From positions 1 to 42,314 of the forward strand of contig CAAGIW010000028.1 in NCBI GenBank assembly GCA_900770025.1: 42,314 nt of DNA, in the 5' to 3' direction. The notes beneath the pieces were generated by a model. The model was not told the origin of the DNA and made no database searches. It saw only the letters and a list, made by a program, of their open reading frames with translations. The stretch is from an uncultured Prevotella sp. Lineage in GTDB: Bacteria; Bacteroidota; Bacteroidia; Bacteroidales; Bacteroidaceae. Below, in pieces: positions 23,853 through 30,887 of this stretch. Numbering within the stretch: the first letter of the stretch is position 1; each line of letters starts with the position of its first letter. A program made the position numbers and the translations under genes.

Positions 23853-25661
23853 ATGCAGACATCGAGTCATCTTTCCGTTTTGGTGCAGAAAAGGGCAGCC
23901 CAATATGGTGATCGCGAAGCCCTTATCTATAAGGATTTTGGCGGTGACAGATGGAAGTCGTGCTCTTGGAACCGCTTTGCGGCTACGGTAAAGACGGTGT
24001 CTAATGCCCTGCTCAACCTGGGTGTGCAGGTGCAGGAGAATGTGGGTGTGTTCTCGCAGAACTGCAAGGAATACCTCTTCTGTGACTATGGTGCATGGGG
24101 AGTGCGTGCCGTCACCATCCCGTTCTATGCCACTTGCAGCGAACAGCAGATAGAGTTTATGATCAACGATGCTAAGGTGAGGGTGCTCTTTGTGGGCGAA
24201 CAGGAACAATACGACAAGGCCCACAGGGTGCGCACGCTGTGCCCCTCACTGGAACGCATCGTGGTTTTCGACCGCACAGTGAGCCTCAATGCCGATGACC
24301 GCAATACCCTTTACTTTGAAGACTTTCTGAAAATGGGCGAGGGACTGCCGCGACAGTCGGAGGTGAACCAGCGCTACAAGGAAGCCAACGGCACCGACCT
24401 GGCCAACATACTCTATACCAGCGGCACCACAGGCAACAGCAAGGGCGTGATGCTTACACACGGACAATACACTGCAGCCCTGGATGCCAACCTGAAGTGC
24501 GTGAGGGTGAGCGAGACCGACCGCATCCTCAACTTCCTGCCCTTTGCCCATATCTTCGAGAAGGCATGGGCCGTGTTGGGCGTCACAGTGGGTGCCACGC
24601 TGATAGTGAACACCGACCCGCGCGAGGTGCAGAAGTCGATGCGCGAGACCCATCCCACCAGTATGTGTGCCGTGCCCCGCTTCTGGGAGAAGGTGCTCAT
24701 CGGGGTGGAGCAGAAGATGGAGGGCTATAGCAGTGTGATGCGTCGTGTGTTTCGCAATGCCTTGGCCATCGGCCGCAAGCACAATGTGGAATGTGTGAGC
24801 AGGGGAAAAAAGCCTTCGCCGCTGCTCCATCTGCAATACGAGATGGTGAACAAGACAATCTTCAGCCTCATCCGCAAGGAACTGGGATTAGAGAATGCCA
24901 ACATCTTCCCCACGGCGGGTGCCACCGTGTCGTCGCATGTGGAGGAGTTTGTGCACAGCATTGGTCTGGACATGGTGGTGGGCTACGGGCTCACCGAGAG
25001 TCTTGCCACCGTGAGTTGCGACCATTTGGACAAGCCCTATGCCATGGGATCGGTGGGCCGCCCCATCGATTGCATCGACATCAAGATAAGCGAAGAGGGC
25101 GAAGTGCTGCTCAAAGGGCCTACCATCACCCCGGGCTATTACAACCGTGACGATCTCACCGCTGCCGCTTTCGATGAGGAGGGCTACTTCCACACGGGCG
25201 ATGCCGGCTATATGAAAAATGGAGAACTCTATCTCACCGACCGCATCAAGGACCTGTTTAAAACCTCCAACGGCAAGTATATCGCGCCGCAGATGATAGA
25301 ATCGAAACTGCTTGTTGACAAGTTCATCGACCAGATTGCCATCATCGCCGACGAACGAAAGTTTGTTTCGGCACTCATCGTGCCTGACTATGCTCTGTTA
25401 GAGGAATATGCCCGCACGCACGACATCGCCTTTGACAGTCGTGAACAACTGTGTGCCGACAGCCGCATCTACCGCATGATGATGGAGCGCATAGCCACCA
25501 TACAGCAGCAGTTGGCACACTATGAGCAGGTGAAGCGCTTCACCCTGCTGCCACGACCCTTTGCCATGGCAGAGGGAGAGTTGACCAATACCCTGAAACT
25601 GAAACGGCAAGTGATTTGCCGGAACTTCAGTGATGAGATAGAAAAGATGTACGAGGAATAA
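23853..25661 (+). CDS. fadD: Long-chain acyl-CoA synthetase (AMP-forming)
   Basis: A 602-residue adenylate-forming enzyme activating fatty acids with ATP and CoA. The P-loop-like motif YTSGTTGNSKGVMLTH is followed by LNFLPFAHIFEKAW, the A5 motif GYGLTES and the hinge block YLTDRIKDLFKTSNGKYIAPQMIE with its conserved Asp-Arg and Lys. No N-terminal membrane segment is present, so it is cytosolic or peripheral. It lies 29 bases upstream of prfB and may be co-transcribed. It could recycle or import fatty acids for envelope lipids; exact chain preference cannot be read. Confidence 0.93.
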   Translation: MQTSSHLSVLVQKRAAQYGDREALIYKDFGGDRWKSCSWNRFAATVKTVSNALLNLGVQVQENVGVFSQNCKEYLFCDYGAWGVRAVTIPFYATCSEQQIEFMINDAKVRVLFVGEQEQYDKAHRVRTLCPSLERIVVFDRTVSLNADDRNTLYFEDFLKMGEGLPRQSEVNQRYKEANGTDLANILYTSGTTGNSKGVMLTHGQYTAALDANLKCVRVSETDRILNFLPFAHIFEKAWAVLGVTVGATLIVNTDPREVQKSMRETHPTSMCAVPRFWEKVLIGVEQKMEGYSSVMRRVFRNALAIGRKHNVECVSRGKKPSPLLHLQYEMVNKTIFSLIRKELGLENANIFPTAGATVSSHVEEFVHSIGLDMVVGYGLTESLATVSCDHLDKPYAMGSVGRPIDCIDIKISEEGEVLLKGPTITPGYYNRDDLTAAAFDEEGYFHTGDAGYMKNGELYLTDRIKDLFKTSNGKYIAPQMIESKLLVDKFIDQIAIIADERKFVSALIVPDYALLEEYARTHDIAFDSREQLCADSRIYRMMMERIATIQQQLAHYEQVKRFTLLPRPFAMAEGELTNTLKLKRQVICRNFSDEIEKMYEE

Positions 25662-25690
25662 TCACCCCGCAAAAGCTTTATACACACAAT

Positions 25691-26812
25691 ATGATTACGC
25701 AAGATCAACTGAAGAGCGTGCTGGAACGGACTGAAGCCCTGCACCGCTATTTGGAAATCGACAAGAAGAAGATAGAATTTGAAGAAGAAGACCTGCGCAC
25801 CCAGGCTCCCGACTTCTGGGAAGATCCCAAGCGCGCAGAGGAGCAGATGAAAAAGGTGAAAGGCATCAAGAAATGGCTTGATGGCTATCAGGAGGTCAAG
25901 TCGTTGGCAGACGAACTGCAGTTGGCATTCGACTTCTATAAGGAGGAAATGGTCACCGAAGAGGAGGTGGACGAGGTGTATGCCAAAGCCATCGAAGCCA
26001 TAGAAGCACTGGAATTGCGCAACATGCTGCGCCAGAAAGAAGACCCTATGGACTGTGTGCTCAAGATTAACAGCGGCGCAGGAGGTACAGAGAGTCAGGA
26101 CTGGGCATCGATGCTGATGCGCATGTACCAGCGATGGGCAGAGGCCCACGGGCACAAAGTGACCGTGAGCAACCTGCAAGACGGCGATGAGGCTGGCATC
26201 AAGAGCGTTACCATGGAGATAGAAGGGGGCGAATATGCCTATGGCTACCTGAAGAGCGAGAACGGTGTGCACCGTTTGGTCAGGGTGTCTCCCTTCAATG
26301 CGCAGGGCAAGCGCATGACCAGTTTTGCCAGTGTCTTCGTGTCGCCCTTGGTGGATGACACCATCGAGGTGTATGTAGATCCTGCCAGAGTGAGTTGGGA
26401 CCTGTTCCGAAGCGGTGGTGCCGGTGGACAGAATGTGAACAAGGTGGAGACCGGTGTGCGGTTAAGATACCAGTATGTGGACCCCGATACGGGAGAGGAA
26501 GAGGAGATTCTGATAGAGAATACCGAGAGCCGCAAGCAGCTTGAAAACCGTAACAACGCCATGCGACTGCTCAAGTCGCAGCTATACGACCGTGCCATGA
26601 AGAAGCGTTTGGAGGCACAGGCCAAGATAGAGGCTGGTAAGAAGAAGATAGAGTGGGGCAGTCAGATACGCAGTTATGTCTTTGACGACCGCCGTGTGAA
26701 GGATCATCGCACCAACTTCCAAACTACTGACGTGGATGGCGTGATGGATGGAAAGATAGACGGATTCATCAAGGCATACCTGATGGAGTTCCCCGTGAAT
26801 GATGAGGAATAG
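25691..26812 (+). CDS. prfB: Peptide chain release factor 2, without frameshift site
   Basis: RF2 recognises UAA and UGA on the ribosome and triggers peptide release. The stop-recognition tripeptide SPF is at residues 200-202 and the catalytic GGQ at 245-247. Length (373) is normal. Most bacterial prfB genes contain an in-frame UGA near codon 25 read by +1 frameshifting. Here the equivalent position (HRYLEIDKKK, residues 18-27) reads straight through with Glu, so no autoregulatory frameshift exists. The gene directly abuts a heptamer repeat array that starts at its stop codon. Confidence 0.97.
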   Translation: MITQDQLKSVLERTEALHRYLEIDKKKIEFEEEDLRTQAPDFWEDPKRAEEQMKKVKGIKKWLDGYQEVKSLADELQLAFDFYKEEMVTEEEVDEVYAKAIEAIEALELRNMLRQKEDPMDCVLKINSGAGGTESQDWASMLMRMYQRWAEAHGHKVTVSNLQDGDEAGIKSVTMEIEGGEYAYGYLKSENGVHRLVRVSPFNAQGKRMTSFASVFVSPLVDDTIEVYVDPARVSWDLFRSGGAGGQNVNKVETGVRLRYQYVDPDTGEEEEILIENTESRKQLENRNNAMRLLKSQLYDRAMKKRLEAQAKIEAGKKKIEWGSQIRSYVFDDRRVKDHRTNFQTTDVDGVMDGKIDGFIKAYLMEFPVNDEE

Positions 26813-26902
26813 AATGACAAATTATGAGTTACGAGTTACGAGTTACGAATTACGAATTACGAATGACGAATTATGAGTGACGAATGTTGAGTTACGAATT
26901 AT
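26812..26902 (+). repeat. Heptamer array, thirteen units
   Basis: Thirteen consecutive 7-mers run from the last base of the prfB stop codon. Eleven of them at 26826-26902 fit GA[A/G]Tnnn perfectly (GAGTTAC, GAATTAC, GAATGAC, GAATTAT, GAGTGAC, GAATGTT). This is the longest uninterrupted member of the family and lies 28 bases before a small gene. Confidence 0.92.
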
Positions 26903-26930
26903 ATAAAACCTAAAAAAATACGTAGATATT

Positions 26931-27074
26931 ATGAAAAAGAAAGTAAGTGCTCGTCAGGCGCAGAAGGAAGCGCGCCAAGAGAAAGAGGGAAAGAAAGTAG
27001 TGGAGTGGATATTCGGTATCCTGGTGGTGCTTGCCATTCTCTACGTGGTCTATACGGTATATATCATGCAATGA
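26931..27074 (+). CDS. Small single-pass membrane protein, 47 residues
   Basis: ATG AAA AAG AAA at 26931 opens a 47-codon frame closed by TGA at 27072-27074. The product starts with a very basic, helical segment (KKKVSARQAQKEARQEKEGKK) and ends with one hydrophobic helix (WIFGILVVLAILYVVYTVYI) and MQ. The positive residues on the N-terminal side predict a cytoplasmic N-terminus. It is too short for most gene callers. A terminator follows within ten bases, which supports it as a real transcription unit or the end of the prfB unit. Function unknown; possibly a regulator or subunit of a membrane complex. Confidence 0.7.
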   Translation: MKKKVSARQAQKEARQEKEGKKVVEWIFGILVVLAILYVVYTVYIMQ

Positions 27075-27082
27075 CAGACGGC

Positions 27083-27108
27083 GGCAGGCTTCAGTGCCTG
27101 CCTTTTTT
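27083..27108 (+). terminator. Rho-independent terminator
   Basis: GGCAGGC (27083-27089) pairs with GCCTGCC (27096-27102) around TTCAGT and is followed by TTTTTT. Confidence 0.92.
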
Positions 27109-27110
27109 AT

Positions 27111-27154
27111 TTGTATCACGGCTTATTTATCTTTGTATCACGGCTTTTTTGTTC
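27111..27154 (+). repeat. 22-bp direct duplication over a promoter
   Basis: Two copies of a 22-bp unit beginning TTGTATCACGGCTT lie at 27111-27132 and 27133-27154. The -7 box TATCTTTG (27128-27135) spans their junction. The CYTH gene begins 22 bases further on. Confidence 0.75.
27128..27135 (+). promoter_or_regulatory. Candidate -7 box of the CYTH gene
   Basis: TATCTTTG lies 40 bases before the ATG. The nearest TTTG (27110-27113) is only 14 bases upstream, short for a -33. Confidence 0.45.
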
Positions 27155-27175
27155 TTATCAATCATGTAAACAGCG

Positions 27176-27661
27176 ATGGATGGACTGGAGATAGAACGTA
27201 AATTCCTTGTGGTGGGCGACGACTACAAGCAGATGGCTTATGCCAATAGTCGCATCAAGCAGGGCTATATCTGTTGCAACGGAGGCAGAAGCGTGAGGGT
27301 GCGCCTGCGTGGCGACAAGGCATATCTCACCATCAAGGGGGCTTCTGACAGCAGGGGCATGAGCAGGTATGAGTTTGAAAAGGAGATAACGGTGGATGAA
27401 GCCGCCCACCTGTTCAACCTGTGTGAGCCTGGCATCATCGACAAAACCCGCTATTTGGTGAAGAGCGGCGACCATGTGTTCGAGGTGGATGAGTTCTATG
27501 GCGACAACCAGGGATTGGTGATGGCCGAGGTGGAACTGCACAGCGAGGACGAAACCTTTGAAAAACCCCATTTCATCGGCAAGGAGGTTACTGGCGACCG
27601 TCGCTATTACAACGGTCATCTGAGGCTCTATCCCTATTGCCGATGGGCAGATGGCGAGTAA
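27176..27661 (+). CDS. CYTH domain protein, probable triphosphatase
   Basis: A 161-residue cytoplasmic protein of the CYTH/TTM superfamily. It opens with the diagnostic EIERKFLV (residues 5-12), followed by alternating charged beta strands: SVRVRLRGDKAYLTIKG, RYEFEKEIT, KTRYLVKSGDHVFEVDEFYG and LVMAEVELHSEDE. This makes the eight-stranded tunnel that binds a triphosphate with two metal ions. Single-domain bacterial members are usually inorganic triphosphatases or act on unknown triphosphates; adenylate cyclase activity is less likely. The last 74 bases overlap the end of the convergent VanZ gene. Confidence 0.92.
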   Translation: MDGLEIERKFLVVGDDYKQMAYANSRIKQGYICCNGGRSVRVRLRGDKAYLTIKGASDSRGMSRYEFEKEITVDEAAHLFNLCEPGIIDKTRYLVKSGDHVFEVDEFYGDNQGLVMAEVELHSEDETFEKPHFIGKEVTGDRRYYNGHLRLYPYCRWADGE

Positions 27662-28061
27662 TCAGTCGGCCTGCCGCAGCTGCCAATACGCATCCTAATC
27701 CATTGGCAATGAAGTCGGCCCAGTCGCCACTGCGCCTGCCTTGTGTGCAGTAGGCTTGCAACAGTTCTATGCAACCGCTCATCAGTAGGGGCAGCAGTCC
27801 GCACCACAGGGCTAACCATCTTCCACCAATGGCACGTCTGCAGTGGCGCCAGCGCTCTATCCATATCATGCAGCAGGTGCCTCCATACATTGCTGTATGC
27901 ACCCATTTGTCTATAAAAGGCACATCGTCTAATTGCGTTTTTGGCGGAGTGAAGAACGAGAGATACCAGATGATGGCGATGCAAAGCCATGAAAAAGGGT
28001 ATCTCTTTAGCAAACCGATAACCTTGCCTTTTGCGGTTATATTGCCTTTGTCCTTTGTCAT
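27588..28061 (-). CDS. VanZ-like membrane protein
   Basis: A 157-residue membrane protein of the VanZ family. Helices lie around FSWLCIAIIWYLSFF, WVHTAMYGGTCCMIW, WLALWCGLLPLLMSGCIELLQAY and DFIANGLGCVLAAAAGRLI. The family signature is present: a DKWVHTAMYG block, the E-L-x-Q in IELLQAY and DWADFIANGLG. The last 25 residues, encoded within the CYTH gene's 3' end on the opposite strand, look like non-conserved hydrophilic tail and may reflect loss of an earlier stop codon. Biochemical role of VanZ-like proteins outside teicoplanin resistance is unclear; an envelope role is likely. Confidence 0.88.
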   Translation of the reverse strand: MTKDKGNITAKGKVIGLLKRYPFSWLCIAIIWYLSFFTPPKTQLDDVPFIDKWVHTAMYGGTCCMIWIERWRHCRRAIGGRWLALWCGLLPLLMSGCIELLQAYCTQGRRSGDWADFIANGLGCVLAAAAGRLITRHLPIGNRDRASDDRCNSDGRQ

Positions 28062-28100
28062 CTTGATGCTGTTTAGGATATTTTGCTTTCAAAATTGATG

Positions 28101-28132
28101 CAAAGATAAGAATTATTTTATACTTTTGCAAA
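28101..28132 (-). promoter_or_regulatory. VanZ promoter, interlocked with the divergent transporter promoter
   Basis: On the minus strand, TTTG (plus CAAA, 28129-28132) and TATCTTTG (plus CAAAGATA, 28101-28108) are 20 bases apart. The plus-strand -7 box TACTTTTG lies within this span, so both polymerases cannot bind at once. Confidence 0.6.
28121..28128 (+). promoter_or_regulatory. Candidate -7 box of the transporter operon
   Basis: TACTTTTG lies 17 bases before the ATG at 28146. The TTG at 28095-28097 is 23 bases upstream, slightly far for a -33. Confidence 0.55.
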
Positions 28133-28145
28133 GTCTAATGGAGGC

Positions 28146-29504
28146 ATGATCATGGAAAGAGACAATTTTGGAAGCAAGTTGGGTGTGATTCTTGCCACGG
28201 CAGGTTCGGCAGTTGGGTTGGGCAATGTGTGGCGTTTCCCCTATATGACAGGGCAGAACGGTGGTGCCGTGTTCATCCTGATTTATTTTGTATGTATCCT
28301 TTTTCTGGGCATTCCCTGCATGATGAACGAGTTTATCATCGGTCGGCGTGCCCACAGTAACACTGCCCGAGCCTACTCCATGCTGAGCAATGGCGGGCCT
28401 TGGAAGTTGGTGGGCTATCTCGGAGTGCTCACTGCTTTTCTCATATCCGGCTATTATGTGGTGGTGTCGGGCTGGTGCTTGCAGTATATCTATGCCTCGT
28501 TCACGGGGCATTTAGTGGGCGACAGTGATTATGTGCGCCAGTATTTTGCCACATTCTCTTCGGATGCCGTGAAACCTTTGCTGTGGGTGGTGCTGTTTTT
28601 GTTAGTCACTCATTTTGTGATTGTCCGCGGAGTGCGCGATGGTATAGAGCGGGCTTCCAAGGCAATGATGCCAGCATTGTTCATTCTTCTGTTGGTCATT
28701 GTGGTATGTTCGTGCCTGTTGCCAGGCGCAGAGAGGGGCATTGCCTATCTGTTCCATCCCGATTTCAGCAAGCTCAATGCCGACGTGTTCCTCGGTGCCT
28801 TGGGTCAATCGTTCTATTCCCTCAGCATTGCCATGGGCTGTCTGTGCACTTATGCCTCCTATTTCAGTAAGCAAACCCATCTGATGCGCAGTGCCGTACA
28901 GATAGGTGTGATAGATAGCATGGTGGCCATTCTTGCCGGACTGATGATATTTCCTGCTGCCTTTTCGGTGGGCATCAATCCCGACAGTGGTCCGTCGCTT
29001 ATCTACATCACCCTGCCCAACGTGTTCAATCAGGCTTTTTCCGCCATTCCATCGGTGGGTTATGTGGTTTCGTTGCTGTTCTATGCGTTGCTGTCGTTGG
29101 CTGCACTCACCTCGCTTATATCCCTTTATGAGGTGGTTACCGCCTTCCTGAGTGAAGAACTCAGGGTGCGCCGCCCCACTGCCACGCTGATGGTCACACT
29201 CGGTGTGCTGGTGATGGGCGTGCTCTGTTCTCTGTCTTTGGGTGGTTATCAGGGCATTTCCATCGGTGGCAGGTCGCTCTTCGATGTGTTCGACTTTATT
29301 ACCGGACAGATATTTCTGCCAGTAGGCGGTTTCTTCACCTGCCTGTTTGTGGGTTGGTGCCTGCCCCACAAGACTGTGCGCGAGGAGTTTACCAACTACG
29401 GAACGTTGCGTGGCAGTTTGTTTGGCGTGTATATTTTCTCCATTAAGTATGTGTGTCCCATCTGCATTCTGTTAGTGTTCATGCACCAGTTCGGATGGAT
29501 ATAG
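28146..29504 (+). CDS. Sodium-dependent transporter, NSS/SNF family (copy 1)
   Basis: A 452-residue secondary transporter of the neurotransmitter:sodium symporter family. The first helix carries the sodium and substrate-binding signature GSAVGLGNVWRFPY. Roughly eleven hydrophobic helices follow, including the AFSVG and GPSLIYITLPNVFNQAF blocks of the core bundle. Bacterial relatives take up amino acids such as tryptophan, leucine or tyrosine with Na+; the substrate here cannot be read. ATG codons at 28146 and 28152 are both usable. It is 21 bases upstream of a close paralogue, then priA, in one probable operon. Confidence 0.95.
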   Translation: MIMERDNFGSKLGVILATAGSAVGLGNVWRFPYMTGQNGGAVFILIYFVCILFLGIPCMMNEFIIGRRAHSNTARAYSMLSNGGPWKLVGYLGVLTAFLISGYYVVVSGWCLQYIYASFTGHLVGDSDYVRQYFATFSSDAVKPLLWVVLFLLVTHFVIVRGVRDGIERASKAMMPALFILLLVIVVCSCLLPGAERGIAYLFHPDFSKLNADVFLGALGQSFYSLSIAMGCLCTYASYFSKQTHLMRSAVQIGVIDSMVAILAGLMIFPAAFSVGINPDSGPSLIYITLPNVFNQAFSAIPSVGYVVSLLFYALLSLAALTSLISLYEVVTAFLSEELRVRRPTATLMVTLGVLVMGVLCSLSLGGYQGISIGGRSLFDVFDFITGQIFLPVGGFFTCLFVGWCLPHKTVREEFTNYGTLRGSLFGVYIFSIKYVCPICILLVFMHQFGWI

Positions 29505-29525
29505 TCACCCTTTCATTCTCTTCAC

Positions 29526-30887
29526 ATGGCACGTTTGTCGAAAAACAATTTCCGAAGTCGTTTAGGCATTATCCTTGCCACCGCCGGTTCTGCTGTGGGT
29601 TTGGGCAATATATGGCGCTTCCCCTATACCGTAGGTCAGGATGGTGGTGCCGCATTTATCATCCTCAACATCGTGTGCATCCTGCTGTTGGGCATTCCCG
29701 GCATGGTGTGCGAGTTCATTATAGGGCGCAATGCCGGCACCAATGCAGTGAGGGCGTATGGCAGACTGTCGGGAATGAAGGCATGGCGATTGGTGGGTTA
29801 CATGGGAATCCTCTCGTCCACCATCATTCTTGGATTCTATTCTGTGGTGGCCGGATGGTGCCTGCACTATCTTTTTGCCTCGCTGTTGGGTCGCTTGAGT
29901 GGCGATGCGGCATACATTGGCCAGTATTTCTCCACGTTCTCCTCCTCCCTGTTTGCCCCTATCTGGTTTGCCTTGGGCTTTATTCTCATCACCCATTTGG
30001 TGGTGTCGAGAGGTGTGCGTGGGGGCATTGAGCGCGTGTCCAAGTTGCTCATGCCCATCCTTTTTGCCCTGTTGCTCATCATTGTGGTGGCTTCGTGCCT
30101 GTTGCCTGGGGCAGTGAAGGGCATAGAGTTCCTGCTCAAACCCGATTTCAGCAAGATTTCTGCGGATGTGTTTCTCGATGCCTTGGGTCAGGCGTTCTTC
30201 TCTCTGAGCCTTGGCACGGCGTGTTTGTGCACCTATGCCTCCTACTTTGGCAGAGAGATCAACCTGCTTAAGTCGGCCGGACAGATTGCTTTCATCGACA
30301 GTATGGTGGCCATCCTTGCCGGACTGATGATATTCCCTGCCGCCTTTTCCGTGGGAGTGGGTGCCGACAGCGGTCCGTCGCTCATCTTCATCACCCTGCC
30401 CAACGTGTTCAATCAGGCCTTTTCCGCCATTCCATCGGTGGGCTACGTCATTGCCATCCTGTTTTATGCCCTGCTTGCTTTGGCCGCCCTTACCTCCACC
30501 ATCTCGATGCACGAGATAGGAACTGCCTTTTTTCAAGAAGAGATGCGCTTGCCTCGCAGGGTGGCGGTAGTTATTGTTACGGTGGCAGCCTCGGTGATAT
30601 GCGTGCTCAGTTCCATATCCATGGGAGCCTGTTCTGGTGCCTCGCTGTGGGGAATGCCGCTCCTCTCGTTCTTCGATTTCCTCACGGCCCAGTTGATGAT
30701 GCCTGCCGGCGCCTTCCTCACCACGCTCTATGTGGGATGGGTGGCCCCCAAGCCCAAGGTCTATAAGCAGTTCACCAATGGTGGCACAGTGTATGCGCAG
30801 TTCTTCCCTTACTTCCTGTTTTTAGTACGTTTTGTTTGTCCCACCTGCATCCTGCTCATCTTTCTGCATGAGTTGGGATGGATATGA
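29526..30887 (+). CDS. Sodium-dependent transporter, NSS/SNF family (copy 2)
   Basis: A 453-residue paralogue of the preceding gene, with the same GSAVGLGNIWRFPY first helix and colinear throughout. A central segment (residues about 258-315 in both) is almost identical, and the DNA there matches at most third positions. It overlaps the start of priA: its TGA (30885-30887) lies within the first codons of that gene. The two copies differ more in the extracellular loops and the C-terminal third, so substrate preferences may have diverged. Specific substrate unknown. Confidence 0.95.
   Translation: MARLSKNNFRSRLGIILATAGSAVGLGNIWRFPYTVGQDGGAAFIILNIVCILLLGIPGMVCEFIIGRNAGTNAVRAYGRLSGMKAWRLVGYMGILSSTIILGFYSVVAGWCLHYLFASLLGRLSGDAAYIGQYFSTFSSSLFAPIWFALGFILITHLVVSRGVRGGIERVSKLLMPILFALLLIIVVASCLLPGAVKGIEFLLKPDFSKISADVFLDALGQAFFSLSLGTACLCTYASYFGREINLLKSAGQIAFIDSMVAILAGLMIFPAAFSVGVGADSGPSLIFITLPNVFNQAFSAIPSVGYVIAILFYALLALAALTSTISMHEIGTAFFQEEMRLPRRVAVVIVTVAASVICVLSSISMGACSGASLWGMPLLSFFDFLTAQLMMPAGAFLTTLYVGWVAPKPKVYKQFTNGGTVYAQFFPYFLFLVRFVCPTCILLIFLHELGWI

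Noticed and set aside
27634..28131. Alternative 165-codon minus-strand frame over the VanZ gene
   Set aside because: The 157-codon frame in the other phase has membrane helices and VanZ signatures; this one has neither.
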